DNA of 64,000 nt from Pseudonocardia sp. MH-G8 (GTDB lineage Bacteria > Actinomycetota > Actinomycetes > Mycobacteriales > Pseudonocardiaceae): contig NZ_NKYF01000010.1 in the NCBI RefSeq assembly GCF_002262885.1, forward strand, positions 1-64,000, given 5' to 3'. Both the position numbers and the translations under genes were made by a program. The notes below the pieces were generated by a model that saw nothing but the letters and a program-made list of their open reading frames with translations, did no database searches and was not told the DNA's origin. Positions 8,753 to 16,386 of the stretch are shown here, piece by piece; the stretch's first letter is position 1, and each line of letters opens with the position of its first letter.

Positions 8753-8959
8753 CTACTTCAAGGCGCCGAGCTTGTTCGCGATGAACGCGCCGACCCCGGC
8801 GGCGATCGTGCCGGCGATCACCGCGCCGGCACCAATGTGCATGCCTTCGTCGGAGTTGCGGCCACCACCGCGCTCGTCGAGCGGTTCGAGCCGCAGCCGG
8901 ACCGCCCAGACCATACGGTGAGCGAGGTCGCGGGTTCGGGTGCTGAGTTCCTGGATCAT
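8753..8959 (-). CDS. Flp-like pilin or small membrane peptide of the Tad locus
   Basis: A 68-residue protein. The first 40 residues are polar and arginine-rich; the last 28 are a hydrophobic stretch with MHIGAGAVIAGTIAAGVGAFIANKLGALK. Size, position (between TadC and the TadE genes) and a C-terminal hydrophobic helix suit the main structural pilin or a replacement for it, but a classic Flp cleavage motif with Glu and Tyr after the cut site is not present, so this could be another small membrane component. Start ATG 8959 follows an AAGGAA-type site. Confidence 0.6.
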   Translation of the reverse strand: MIQELSTRTRDLAHRMVWAVRLRLEPLDERGGGRNSDEGMHIGAGAVIAGTIAAGVGAFIANKLGALK

Positions 8960-8991
8960 GTCGGGTTCCTTCCCGGTCGGATCGACTGTGG

Positions 8992-9882
8992 TCAGACGGT
9001 GGTGAGCAGTGCCGCTCCCGCTGGGAAGAGAACCCAGGCCGCGATGAGGAAGACCTGCAGCGCGCCCGGGGTGCTCATCTGCCCGCTCGCGCGGTTGGCC
9101 TCGGCGTGCTCGTCGGCGAGCAGCTCGTCGCGCAGGCTCTCCGCGCGGGCCAGGAGCGTCCCGACGACGGCCGCGCCGTCCTGTCCGGCGGTCGCGGCGA
9201 TGGCCGACAGGTCGGTCAGCTCGTCGATGTCGATGCGCTCGCCGAACCTGCGCAGCCCATCCCACGGCATGTCCCCGGCGCGTTCGGCGAGTTCGAGCTC
9301 GTCACGCAGGCGCCGCATCGGCCAGCTGTCGGCCAGCAACTGTCCAGGCCCGGTCAGTGCGGTCGAGACTCCCGCCCCACCTCGTCGCAGGAGGCTGACC
9401 TGCTGCAGGTAGGCGACGAGTGCCGAGCGGAGCTGCTCGCGGGCATCGTCGGCACGGTCGCGGACGCGGCGGGCATGCCCGGTCCAGCCGACCAGCAGCC
9501 CCACGGCCGTGAGACCGGCCGGGACGACGAGAGGTAGGCCGGTGTCGAGGAGGGTCAGCACCGCGGCAAGCACCGGACCAGTCGCGGCGAGGCCGGCTGC
9601 CGATCCCGCGGCGGTGATGAGGAAGCGGTCCCGGCCCAGCCCGAGCAGCACCAGATCGGAGGTCGGCACGTCCACCGGCAGCCGGCGCAGCAGCGGCAAC
9701 AGGATCCGCGACGGGTCCCGCGGCCCGCCGTCCGGGTCGTTCGGTCGGTGAGTGCGCTCGTCGAGCGCGGCGAGGGCGTCGACCAACACCGGATGCCGTC
9801 GGCTGCCCGCGACGAGCGCGAGCGCCACCGCGACGCCGATGAGGCCGCCGCTGACAAGCGCCAGCCCCGCCGCGCCGTTCAC
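8992..9882 (-). CDS. Tad pilus inner-membrane protein TadC-like (T2SSF domain)
   Basis: A 296-residue polytopic protein. Membrane segments lie at about 5-25, around 80-120 and at the C-terminus (VFLIAAWVLFPAGAALLTTV). Between them is the cytoplasmic helical T2SSF-type region with RDELELAERAGDMPWDGLRRFGERI and DLSAIAATAGQDGAAVVGTLLARAESLRDELLADEHAEANRASGQM (described here in pieces), typical of GspF/PilC relatives. GTG start at 9882 overlaps the TadB stop. With TadB it forms the platform on which the TadA ATPase works. Confidence 0.8.
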   Translation of the reverse strand: MNGAAGLALVSGGLIGVAVALALVAGSRRHPVLVDALAALDERTHRPNDPDGGPRDPSRILLPLLRRLPVDVPTSDLVLLGLGRDRFLITAAGSAAGLAATGPVLAAVLTLLDTGLPLVVPAGLTAVGLLVGWTGHARRVRDRADDAREQLRSALVAYLQQVSLLRRGGAGVSTALTGPGQLLADSWPMRRLRDELELAERAGDMPWDGLRRFGERIDIDELTDLSAIAATAGQDGAAVVGTLLARAESLRDELLADEHAEANRASGQMSTPGALQVFLIAAWVLFPAGAALLTTV

Positions 9883-10808
9883 GGCGCACCCGTTTCGCCG
9901 GCCAACGCCCCGAAGAATCGTGCTGCGGGTCGGCCCAGAGCCAGCCGGCGCATCCAGACCAGAAGGAACGCCGACCCGGACAGCAGAACCGCCATCACCA
10001 CCTGCCCGACCGGTGTGCCGTAGGGTGCGGCGAAGTTCGGGGTGAGGCCGATGAGAACGAGCAGAGCGGCCTGGATGATCAGCAGGATGCGGATCGACTG
10101 CCTCGACTCCGCGCGGGCGGCCTCGATGTCGCGCCGAGCTCGCACATCCCGCGCGACCCCGTCGGCGAGCTGACGCAGAACGCCGGCGATGCCGCCGCTC
10201 TGCTGGTGCAGAGCCAGCAGCAACGCGGCCGCGACGACGTCGCCGGTGCGGTCGTCGACATCGTCGGCGAACTCGCGCAGCGCGGCGGCATGGTCGTCGC
10301 CCCGGTCTCCCGCACCGTCGCGCAGCCGGAGGGCCAGCGCGCGCACTGCCGGGGCGATCGGTGCGTCGACCCGCGCTGCGGTCGTGACGATGGCCTGGGC
10401 CAGGCCGATCGCGCCGCCGCCGCTGAGGGTGTCGGCCATCCGGCGACACCAGCCCTCAAGCGCCTCGAGCTTCTCGATCCGCGCGCGCACGACCCGCGTC
10501 GAGCCCAGCAGCCATGGCATCCACAGCCCCGCGACGGTCGTCGCCAACCCCGCGACCGGCCAACCCGAGAGTGCCCACACGACGACACCCGCGACGGCCC
10601 ACCCCAGCGCCCGGCGACGTCGGTCGGCGCGGGGCCGCGCGGGATCACCGGTGGCGGCCCAGGCGTGGCGGAGCTGCCGTGTCCACGGCGACGCGGGTGC
10701 GGCGACGGGCATGCCGTCGGTCGGGCCGCGTCTGCCCGTGATGAGGAGTGCGACGGCCACGGCGACACAGGCACCTGCCGCGCCAGCGGCCAGTTCCGCC
10801 GGCGTCAC
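9879..10808 (-). CDS. Tad pilus inner-membrane protein TadB-like (T2SSF domain)
   Basis: A 309-residue protein with hydrophobic segments near the N-terminus (ELAAGAAGACVAVAVALLI), at about 60-95 and two at the C-terminus (LLIIQAALLVLIGL and VVMAVLLSGSAFLLVW). The central soluble part contains RRMADTLSGGGAIGLAQAIV and LHQQSGGIAGVLRQLADGVARD, the helical repeats of T2SSF domains. GTG start at 10808 sits within the stop of TadA (GTGA). Partner of TadC in the pilus assembly platform. Confidence 0.83.
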   Translation of the reverse strand: MTPAELAAGAAGACVAVAVALLITGRRGPTDGMPVAAPASPWTRQLRHAWAATGDPARPRADRRRRALGWAVAGVVVWALSGWPVAGLATTVAGLWMPWLLGSTRVVRARIEKLEALEGWCRRMADTLSGGGAIGLAQAIVTTAARVDAPIAPAVRALALRLRDGAGDRGDDHAAALREFADDVDDRTGDVVAAALLLALHQQSGGIAGVLRQLADGVARDVRARRDIEAARAESRQSIRILLIIQAALLVLIGLTPNFAAPYGTPVGQVVMAVLLSGSAFLLVWMRRLALGRPAARFFGALAGETGAP

Positions 10809-12199
10809 CGGGCCCACCCGCTCGGCTCGTGCAGGAATCCGAGGTCGAAGCCCGCCTCGTCGAAGGGGCGACGGTTCTGCGGGAGCAGCTGGAAGACCGC
10901 GCGTGGATCGCCGCCCGGCGCCGGTGCGAACACCCGGTTCATCGCTACCCCGCCGCCCTCCCCGACGGAGGTCACCTCCGCGACCTCGGCCACGAACCGT
11001 GCCCGCCTGCCCTCCGGGGTCCTGGTGTGGCGCAGGTGGACGACGTAGTCGATGCCCTGCGCGGCCAGCCTCGTCACGAACGTGTCGGACCACCCCGCCC
11101 CGGCGCCCTTCATCGTGGCCGTGACGAGCCGCTCAAACGCCTCGGCCGCCGATCCCGCGTGCAGCGTGCACATCGAGCCGGGCATCCCGGCGTTCATGGC
11201 CTCCAGCATGGGCAGCGCTTCGGCGCCCCGCACCTCGCCGACGATCACTCGGGTGACCGACATCCGCAGCGTCTGGTGCAGCAGGTCCGACAGCGTCATC
11301 TCGCCCGCCGGACGGCCGGTCGCCGGGTCGCGCTCGGTCGACCCCGAGCGGCACTCGGCGGCGTAGAGCAGCGGGTGCTTGTCCGGCAGGCGGTGCAGAT
11401 TCAGCTCGAACTCGGTCTCCAACGTCGCGAACCGCTCGTCCGGACCGATCTCGCGCGCAAGCGCGCGGAGCAGGGTTGTCTTCCCACTCGACGGCATCCC
11501 GGTGACCAGGATGCTCTGGCGGGCGTTCACCAGCGTGGCGAGGAACCGCGCGAGCTGCAGCGACACGGTGTCCAGGCGGATCAGGTCCCGCAGCCGGACG
11601 TCGACGAGCTTGTGCTTGCGGATCGTCACGACCGGGCGGGGGACGACCTCGCGCATCGCGGCCAGCCGGGACCCGTCGGGCAGCTGCATGTTCAGGCACG
11701 GCTGGGCCGGCGAGAAGGCGCGCTCCGAGCTGCCGTGATGAGCGGCGATGTGCTGCAGTTGCTGCACCAGGTCGGCGTCCGTGTCCGCGACGGGTACCTC
11801 GGCGGTACGGACCGATCCGTCGGACATCCGCAGGACCGGCAGGTCGCATCCGGTGATGTGGATGTCCTCCACGCCCTGCACGTCGAGCAGCTCCTGTATC
11901 CGGCCGAGCCCCCACAGCGAGTTCTCCACCGCGCGGGCGACGGCGCGTTCGGTCGCCTGGTCGAGCTGTGGTTCGCCGTTCACCGCGCGTCGCCGAGCCT
12001 CGGCGTCGAGTTCGGCCTGGATCCAGGCCAGCACGAGCTGACGCTGATCGGTCGGGTCGAGCGCGCGGCCGTCGAGTTCCTCGGCGAGCCGCGCCAGGAC
12101 GGCGGAATGGATCCGACGGGTCGACGCCTGGTCCACAGCGGGCCCGGCCGGCCTCCGGGACCCGGCACGCTGGGACACGCCGTTGAGCCCGCGCGTCAT
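10805..12199 (-). CDS. Tad/CpaF-type secretion ATPase
   Basis: A 464-residue cytoplasmic hexameric ATPase that powers pilus assembly. The N-terminal helical part (1-110) leads into the CpaF core: ENSLWGLGRIQELLDVQGVEDIHITG (in pieces), Walker A GMPSSGKT at 234-241, an Asp-box-like ATLETEFEL near 258-266, and Walker B VIVGEVRG at 318-325, then SMCTLHAGS at 342-350, the His-box typical of VirB11/TadA. Start ATG 12199 overlaps the CpaE-like stop. This is the clearest family call in the operon. It could in principle also serve the conjugation machine, but its neighbours point to the pilus. Confidence 0.9.
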   Translation of the reverse strand: MTRGLNGVSQRAGSRRPAGPAVDQASTRRIHSAVLARLAEELDGRALDPTDQRQLVLAWIQAELDAEARRRAVNGEPQLDQATERAVARAVENSLWGLGRIQELLDVQGVEDIHITGCDLPVLRMSDGSVRTAEVPVADTDADLVQQLQHIAAHHGSSERAFSPAQPCLNMQLPDGSRLAAMREVVPRPVVTIRKHKLVDVRLRDLIRLDTVSLQLARFLATLVNARQSILVTGMPSSGKTTLLRALAREIGPDERFATLETEFELNLHRLPDKHPLLYAAECRSGSTERDPATGRPAGEMTLSDLLHQTLRMSVTRVIVGEVRGAEALPMLEAMNAGMPGSMCTLHAGSAAEAFERLVTATMKGAGAGWSDTFVTRLAAQGIDYVVHLRHTRTPEGRRARFVAEVAEVTSVGEGGGVAMNRVFAPAPGGDPRAVFQLLPQNRRPFDEAGFDLGFLHEPSGWAR

Positions 12200-12951
12200 G
12201 CCGCACCTCGCCGGCCGTCACCGAATGCCGCGAGCGCTCCCGCGAGCCCCCGGGCCTCGCGTTGCAGGGGGCTGCGCCCGAAGCCGCGGTCCGGCCGATC
12301 CCCGTCGCTCCAGACCGCCGCGGCACGCGGGTCGTCGGGCAGCTCGCCCAGCAACGGCAGCCGGCACGCCCCGGCGATCTCCGCCGCCGGGTACGGGGCG
12401 CCCGCGTCCACGACGAGCACCGACACCCGCGGATCCCCCGGGCGTACCTCCAGTTCCTCCTGCAGCAGCGGCGCGATCCGCGACGCCGCGCGGACTGCCC
12501 GCAGCGAGGAGCCCGTCACCACGACGATCACGTCGCACGCCCGCAGCAGCGGTGTCACGCCGTCCGCGACGGCGAACCGCCCGCAGTCCGCGACGACGTC
12601 GACACCCGGCAGGCGTGCCAGCGCCGTCCCGATCCGGGACCACGGCAGCGTCGAGGCTTGCCCGACGCAGCCGATCCCGGCCAGCACCGGCGGCGAGTAC
12701 TCGGTGGGCCGGTGCACCCGGCGACCCAACGCCGCGTCGAGGTTCGTCGAACGCAGATCGACGACCGCTTCCATGATCCCGGCGGCGGGCGGCCACTGGC
12801 CGTTTCCGAGCCCGGCCCGGAGGTCACCGCCGAACGGGTCTGCCTCCAACATCAGCGAGGCGCGCGGCCACCGCGACGCCAGCGCGAGCGCGGACGTCGT
12901 GACGCCCGGGCTGCCCTTCGCCGAGACCAGTCCGACCAGCACGTCGCTCAC
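12196..12951 (-). CDS. CpaE/MinD-like protein of the Tad locus
   Basis: A 251-residue Rossmann-like P-loop protein that should help position the pilus machine (CpaE/TadZ role). The P-loop region is LVSAKGSPGVTTSALALASR (residues 8-27): it keeps the first 'signature' lysine (Lys12) but has Val where the usual nucleotide-binding lysine would stand. LEADPFGGDLRAGLG resembles the switch region with its Asp, and DVVADCGRF the Walker B-like strand. GTG start 12951 overlaps the previous stop. The altered P-loop suggests weak or no ATP hydrolysis; this is also seen in some CpaE proteins. Confidence 0.75.
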   Translation of the reverse strand: MSDVLVGLVSAKGSPGVTTSALALASRWPRASLMLEADPFGGDLRAGLGNGQWPPAAGIMEAVVDLRSTNLDAALGRRVHRPTEYSPPVLAGIGCVGQASTLPWSRIGTALARLPGVDVVADCGRFAVADGVTPLLRACDVIVVVTGSSLRAVRAASRIAPLLQEELEVRPGDPRVSVLVVDAGAPYPAAEIAGACRLPLLGELPDDPRAAAVWSDGDRPDRGFGRSPLQREARGLAGALAAFGDGRRGAA

Positions 12952-13571
12952 CCCCGCCCCAGCAGCACGATCGCCACGCGGTCGTCGACGGACGCCAGCG
13001 CCAGCTCCTCCGCGTCGGCCTGCGGTACGAGGACGTCGACGGTGCGGCGGCCCGACACGTCGACGTCGCCCGCCCGGACGACCGTGGCGCGTGTCGGTGG
13101 GCTCCCGGTTCCGGTGACGACCAGAACCTCGTCCCGTGGGGCCAGCGTCGCGGAGGGTGCCCGTCCCGCCTCCACCGACAACCCGACGACCGCCTCGCCG
13201 GGAGCGGGAACGCGGTTCGACATCACCGCGTCGGGCGTCACCGTCTGCCCCGCTCGCAGATCGGTGGCGGCGAGCTGCCCGACGACGGTGCCGACGTCGT
13301 TCCAGGCCACCGAGATCAGTCCCGAGTCGAGCGGCAGCTGGATCTCGCGCAGGTCGGAGAGCTGGACGACCGAGCCGAACGGCAGCGACCGCGCCATCAC
13401 CACGACCCCCTCGCGCGCCACCGCGCCGCGGTAGGCGTAGGCGCCCAACAGGGCGCCGATCACGCCCAACGTCACGGCCAGCAGCAGGCGCCGCGACGAG
13501 CGGCGACGACGCAACGGACGAGGGGCCGCAGCGTCCACCCGTTCCGGGTTGCGGGTCGCTGTCGCGGTCAT
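12948..13571 (-). CDS. CpaB/RcpC-like SAF-domain protein
   Basis: A 207-residue protein with a basic N-terminus (PLRRRRSSRR), one membrane segment (LLLAVTLGVIGALLGAYAY, about 29-47) and an extracytoplasmic SAF domain (VVVMARSLPFGSVVQLSDLREIQLP, in which the start of the beta-clip is visible), followed by a second beta domain (VDVLVPQADAEELALAS). This is the layout of CpaB/RcpC, which supports the pilus at the outer side. Start and stop both overlap neighbours by four bases. Confidence 0.8.
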   Translation of the reverse strand: MTATATRNPERVDAAAPRPLRRRRSSRRLLLAVTLGVIGALLGAYAYRGAVAREGVVVMARSLPFGSVVQLSDLREIQLPLDSGLISVAWNDVGTVVGQLAATDLRAGQTVTPDAVMSNRVPAPGEAVVGLSVEAGRAPSATLAPRDEVLVVTGTGSPPTRATVVRAGDVDVSGRRTVDVLVPQADAEELALASVDDRVAIVLLGRG

Positions 13572-14425
13572 CGTGCGCCTCCGACGAGTACCTGGACCTC
13601 ACCGACGCCCAGGGACGTCTCCGCCGACACGCGGACGGTCTGCTCTCCGGCGACCGGTACCCCGCCGCTCACCCCGGTCCACGTCACCGTCCACACGCTG
13701 GTGGCGGTCACCGTCCAGCGGCCCGCGCCACCGGTTCGCTCCGGCAGGGAGCGCAGTTCGTAGGTGTAGCCGCAGTCCGGCGACGAGCCGGCCTGCCCGG
13801 CCCAGGGTGTCCCCGGGCCCGCGCACCGGACGTCGGCACCGGGTGGCCCCATGGACCACTCGACCGCGGTCAGCCGCCCGGTCGCCGTCACCTGCGCCGC
13901 TCCCGCAGTCGCCGTGGCGGAGACCGGGCCGGTCGAGGCGACGCCGTCCTCGATCCACAGCCACACCGGCACCCCGACGTACCCGGAGCCGTCGACCGAG
14001 GTGCGTGGCTCGGGCGGGTCGAGAAGCAACTCTTCGATCGCCCGTTGCGACAGCGCCTGCGCGACGGTTCTCGGGTCGGCGGCCTGTCCGGCTTCGGCGG
14101 GCAGGGTGCCGACGAAGTCGGCGGGGTTGGGTGCCACTTGCTGGACCCAACCGCCGTCGCCGAACGGCACGGCCTGCAATTGAGGTCGTTCGGGCTCCGG
14201 TGGGGCGGCGGAGTCGCCGTCGGGAGCGTCATCGGCGGGATCGGAGCCCCCCGAGGGCTCGTCGCGGTCCGGGGTCGACGGCCGCCCCGGCCGACCCGGA
14301 TCCACGGCGATGACCAGGCAGCGGCCGTGGCTGTCGGAGACGGCGCACCCGGGCGGTTCGGGATCACCAGCCGCAGCCACCATCACCATCGGCAGCACGA
14401 CGCTCAGGCCCGCCGCGGTCAGCAC
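13568..14425 (-). CDS. Secreted or membrane-anchored protein of the Tad locus
   Basis: A 285-residue protein with a signal-like N-terminus (MLTAAGLSVVLPMVMVAAAG), a Pro/Asp/Ser-rich linker to about residue 85, and a C-terminal beta-rich part with repeated short VTxT strands (ATATAGAAQVTATGRL, WTVTATSVWTVTW) that look like an Ig-like or adhesin fold. Four cysteines suggest disulphides. No family is recognised; such proteins are usual at the head of actinobacterial Tad operons and could be a surface adhesin or wall anchor. ATG at 14425 overlaps the lipoprotein gene by seven bases. Confidence 0.65.
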   Translation of the reverse strand: MLTAAGLSVVLPMVMVAAAGDPEPPGCAVSDSHGRCLVIAVDPGRPGRPSTPDRDEPSGGSDPADDAPDGDSAAPPEPERPQLQAVPFGDGGWVQQVAPNPADFVGTLPAEAGQAADPRTVAQALSQRAIEELLLDPPEPRTSVDGSGYVGVPVWLWIEDGVASTGPVSATATAGAAQVTATGRLTAVEWSMGPPGADVRCAGPGTPWAGQAGSSPDCGYTYELRSLPERTGGAGRWTVTATSVWTVTWTGVSGGVPVAGEQTVRVSAETSLGVGEVQVLVGGAR

Positions 14426-14928
14426 GGCTCCTCCAACTTCGGTTCAGTGCGGCGCACGAGCCACCTGTCACCGCTCCGCACGACCTCGGCGCGGAAGCGG
14501 TAGCGAGGCGCACGGTTGGCCAGGTCGTCGAGTACCTCGCCGGTTGCGTCCGCGATGAGGCGCGAGTCGCCGAGCTGGACGCAGTCGAGGATCTCGACCC
14601 GGTCGTCCGTCGCGGTGCCGACAGCGGGGGAGCGGTTGACGGCCCCCTCGGTATGGGCTGGGAAGTCGGCGTAGTTCCGGACGTCCGCGATGAGGCTGTC
14701 CAGCGCCGAGCCCGATGCCACGCCTTGCAGATCCGCCGTCCAGTCCCGCGCGCGTGGTGCCGAGAACGCTTCCTGGGAGACGGTCCAGTAGCGCTCGTAT
14801 GCCAGCAGCGCGTCCTGTGACGGCGTGGTCGGCCGTGTCCCGGCCTGCGGTGCGGTTGCGGAGCAGCCGGTCAGCAGCGCCGCCGTGAGCACGGAAGACA
14901 GCAGCGCGATCCGTGATGATGTGGTCAC
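14419..14928 (-). CDS. Predicted lipoprotein, first gene of the Tad operon
   Basis: A 169-residue exported protein. The signal peptide (SSRIALLSSVLTAALL) ends in the lipobox LLTGC at about 18-22. The mature part begins with a Pro/Thr-rich spacer and then has the layout of an NTF2/SnoaL-like domain (ALLAYERYWTVSQEAF, then RYRFRAEVVRSGDRWLVRR), common in actinobacterial Mce- and pilus-linked lipoproteins. GTG 14928 has AGGGGG upstream. It opens the minus-strand operon that runs to 3693; its promoter should lie in 14929-15219. Confidence 0.72.
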   Translation of the reverse strand: MTTSSRIALLSSVLTAALLTGCSATAPQAGTRPTTPSQDALLAYERYWTVSQEAFSAPRARDWTADLQGVASGSALDSLIADVRNYADFPAHTEGAVNRSPAVGTATDDRVEILDCVQLGDSRLIADATGEVLDDLANRAPRYRFRAEVVRSGDRWLVRRTEPKLEEPC

Positions 14929-15219
14929 GCGACCCCCTCGATTCCTGTTCGAGACGATGCTGTGGTCGGGCCGTGGTCGTTGCGTTGCTTTTCCGTGGTT
15001 CCGCGTTGTCACTGCAGAGTCGTGACGCCGAGGCCAGGCCTACCAGTGCGCACTCGACTTCGTGGGCGAACGGAATCGAGTCCCTCGAACGGACCAACGC
15101 TGGGTGCGATCCGACGGTCGGGGCCGCGCGGTCCCATTCGGAACGAAAGGGCGTTCCGGTGGCGGTGGTGACCCTCGCCGCGGTGTTCACGAAAACTCCC
15201 GGCCGGCGCAGGGCTGCGA

Positions 15220-16233
15220 TCAGCGTGCTGCGACTCCTGCTGCCGCCGCGCCGGCCGGTTGATCAGGGCGATCCGCCTGGTCCTGGCCCGTCGGCCGAAT
15301 CGTAGGCCCGGGGCCTGCTGGGGTGAGGTCGGTGAGGGTGCCGGCGTCGGTGAGGTCGTAGCCGCCGAGGGCAGCGATCGCGGCGTGGACGTCGGGGTCG
15401 GTGACGGCGGTGATCAGCGGGCGGGCGGCGCCGAGCGCGGCGGCGGGGAGGGCGACGTCGTAGGACTCCCAGGCCAGCGGGATGAACTCGAGCCCGAGGT
15501 CGGCGACGCTGGCGCGTAGCCCGAGCGCGGCGTCGGCGATGCCGGAGGCGACGGCCAGGGCGATCTCCAGGTGCGAGGTCAGCTCCGGGCCGGCGAGGGT
15601 GTGCGGGGTGGTGTCGGCGGCGATGAGCAGCTGGTCGAGCAGGACCCGGGTTCCGGCGCCGGGTTCGCGGCGGGCAACCAGCCGCCCAGCCAGGTCGGCG
15701 GGCCCGGTGATCCGGTGCGGGTTCCCGGCCGGGACGATGAGGCCCTGTTCGCGGTGCCACAGGTGCAGTAGGTGCGGGTGCTGGCCGCGGAGCAGGGCGC
15801 GCGCGTAGGGGGCGTTGTAGACCCCGGTGTAGTGGCGCAGGTGGATCGCGGCGCCGTCGGCGGCGCCGCGGCTCAGGGTGCGCAAGCCGTGGAAGCTGCC
15901 GCGGGTCCCGACCGGCAGCACCGCCGGCCCGACATGGTCGAGGAGCAGTTGGAGGGCGGGGTCGTCGCTGCTGGCGAGGCGGAACACCCGGTCGGCTTCC
16001 AGCAGGCGGGCGGCCGCGATCGGGCCGTCGGTGGCGACCCGGGCGCGGCGCCGGTCGGCGAGGGTGATCACGCCGGCGTCGGCGAGGTGGCGGTAGGCGC
16101 GCACGATCGTCGAGGAAGTCGCGCCGAGTTCGCGGGCGTGGGTGCGGATCGAGGGGAGTTCGATCCCGGGCGGCAGGGTCCCGCGTCGGACCTGCTGGGC
16201 GAGGTCGGTCCCGATCTCCAGGTAGCGGGTCAC
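15220..16233 (-). CDS. GntR-type regulator with periplasmic-binding-like ligand domain
   Basis: A 337-residue regulator. The N-terminal winged helix (about 1-70) reads LAQQVRRGTLPPGIELPSIRTHARELGATSSTIVRAYRHL (in part), the GntR pattern. The rest is a type-2 periplasmic-binding-like domain with HYTGVYNAPYARALLRG, GLIVPAGNPHRITGPADL and ARREPGAGTRVLLDQLL, the style of LysR/molybdate-type effector domains. I chose GTG 16233 because AAGG precedes it; an upstream extension to 16302 looks like non-coding sequence. It is divergent from the MFS gene, with a 16-bp perfect palindrome between, so it probably controls that exporter in response to a small oxyanion or organic ligand. Confidence 0.78.
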   Translation of the reverse strand: MTRYLEIGTDLAQQVRRGTLPPGIELPSIRTHARELGATSSTIVRAYRHLADAGVITLADRRRARVATDGPIAAARLLEADRVFRLASSDDPALQLLLDHVGPAVLPVGTRGSFHGLRTLSRGAADGAAIHLRHYTGVYNAPYARALLRGQHPHLLHLWHREQGLIVPAGNPHRITGPADLAGRLVARREPGAGTRVLLDQLLIAADTTPHTLAGPELTSHLEIALAVASGIADAALGLRASVADLGLEFIPLAWESYDVALPAAALGAARPLITAVTDPDVHAAIAALGGYDLTDAGTLTDLTPAGPGPTIRPTGQDQADRPDQPAGAAAAGVAAR

Positions 16234-16311
16234 GCCGGTGACCTTACGGTCGTTTCGCCCGCGTGCGGCTGTTGTCGTGGGAGTGCCGAACAGTAGGGGC
16301 ACAGCCCGGTA

Positions 16312-16327
16312 CGTAGATCATTCTACG
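16312..16327. promoter_or_regulatory. Palindromic candidate operator between regulator and MFS gene
   Basis: CGTAGATCATTCTACG is a perfect 6-4-6 inverted repeat in the short divergent interval between the GntR-type regulator and the MFS exporter. Position and symmetry fit an autoregulatory operator bound by a regulator dimer. Confidence 0.5.
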
Positions 16328-16386
16328 GGTTCGGGAGCTGGCAAAACAGCCTGTCTTTGTCGGTGCGGGTGTTGTTCGGTGTGCGG

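Noticed and set aside
10748-13117. A 789-codon plus-strand frame across the Tad genes
   Set aside because: Opposite to tadA, cpaE and tadB homologues with clear motifs; its own product has no recognisable domain.
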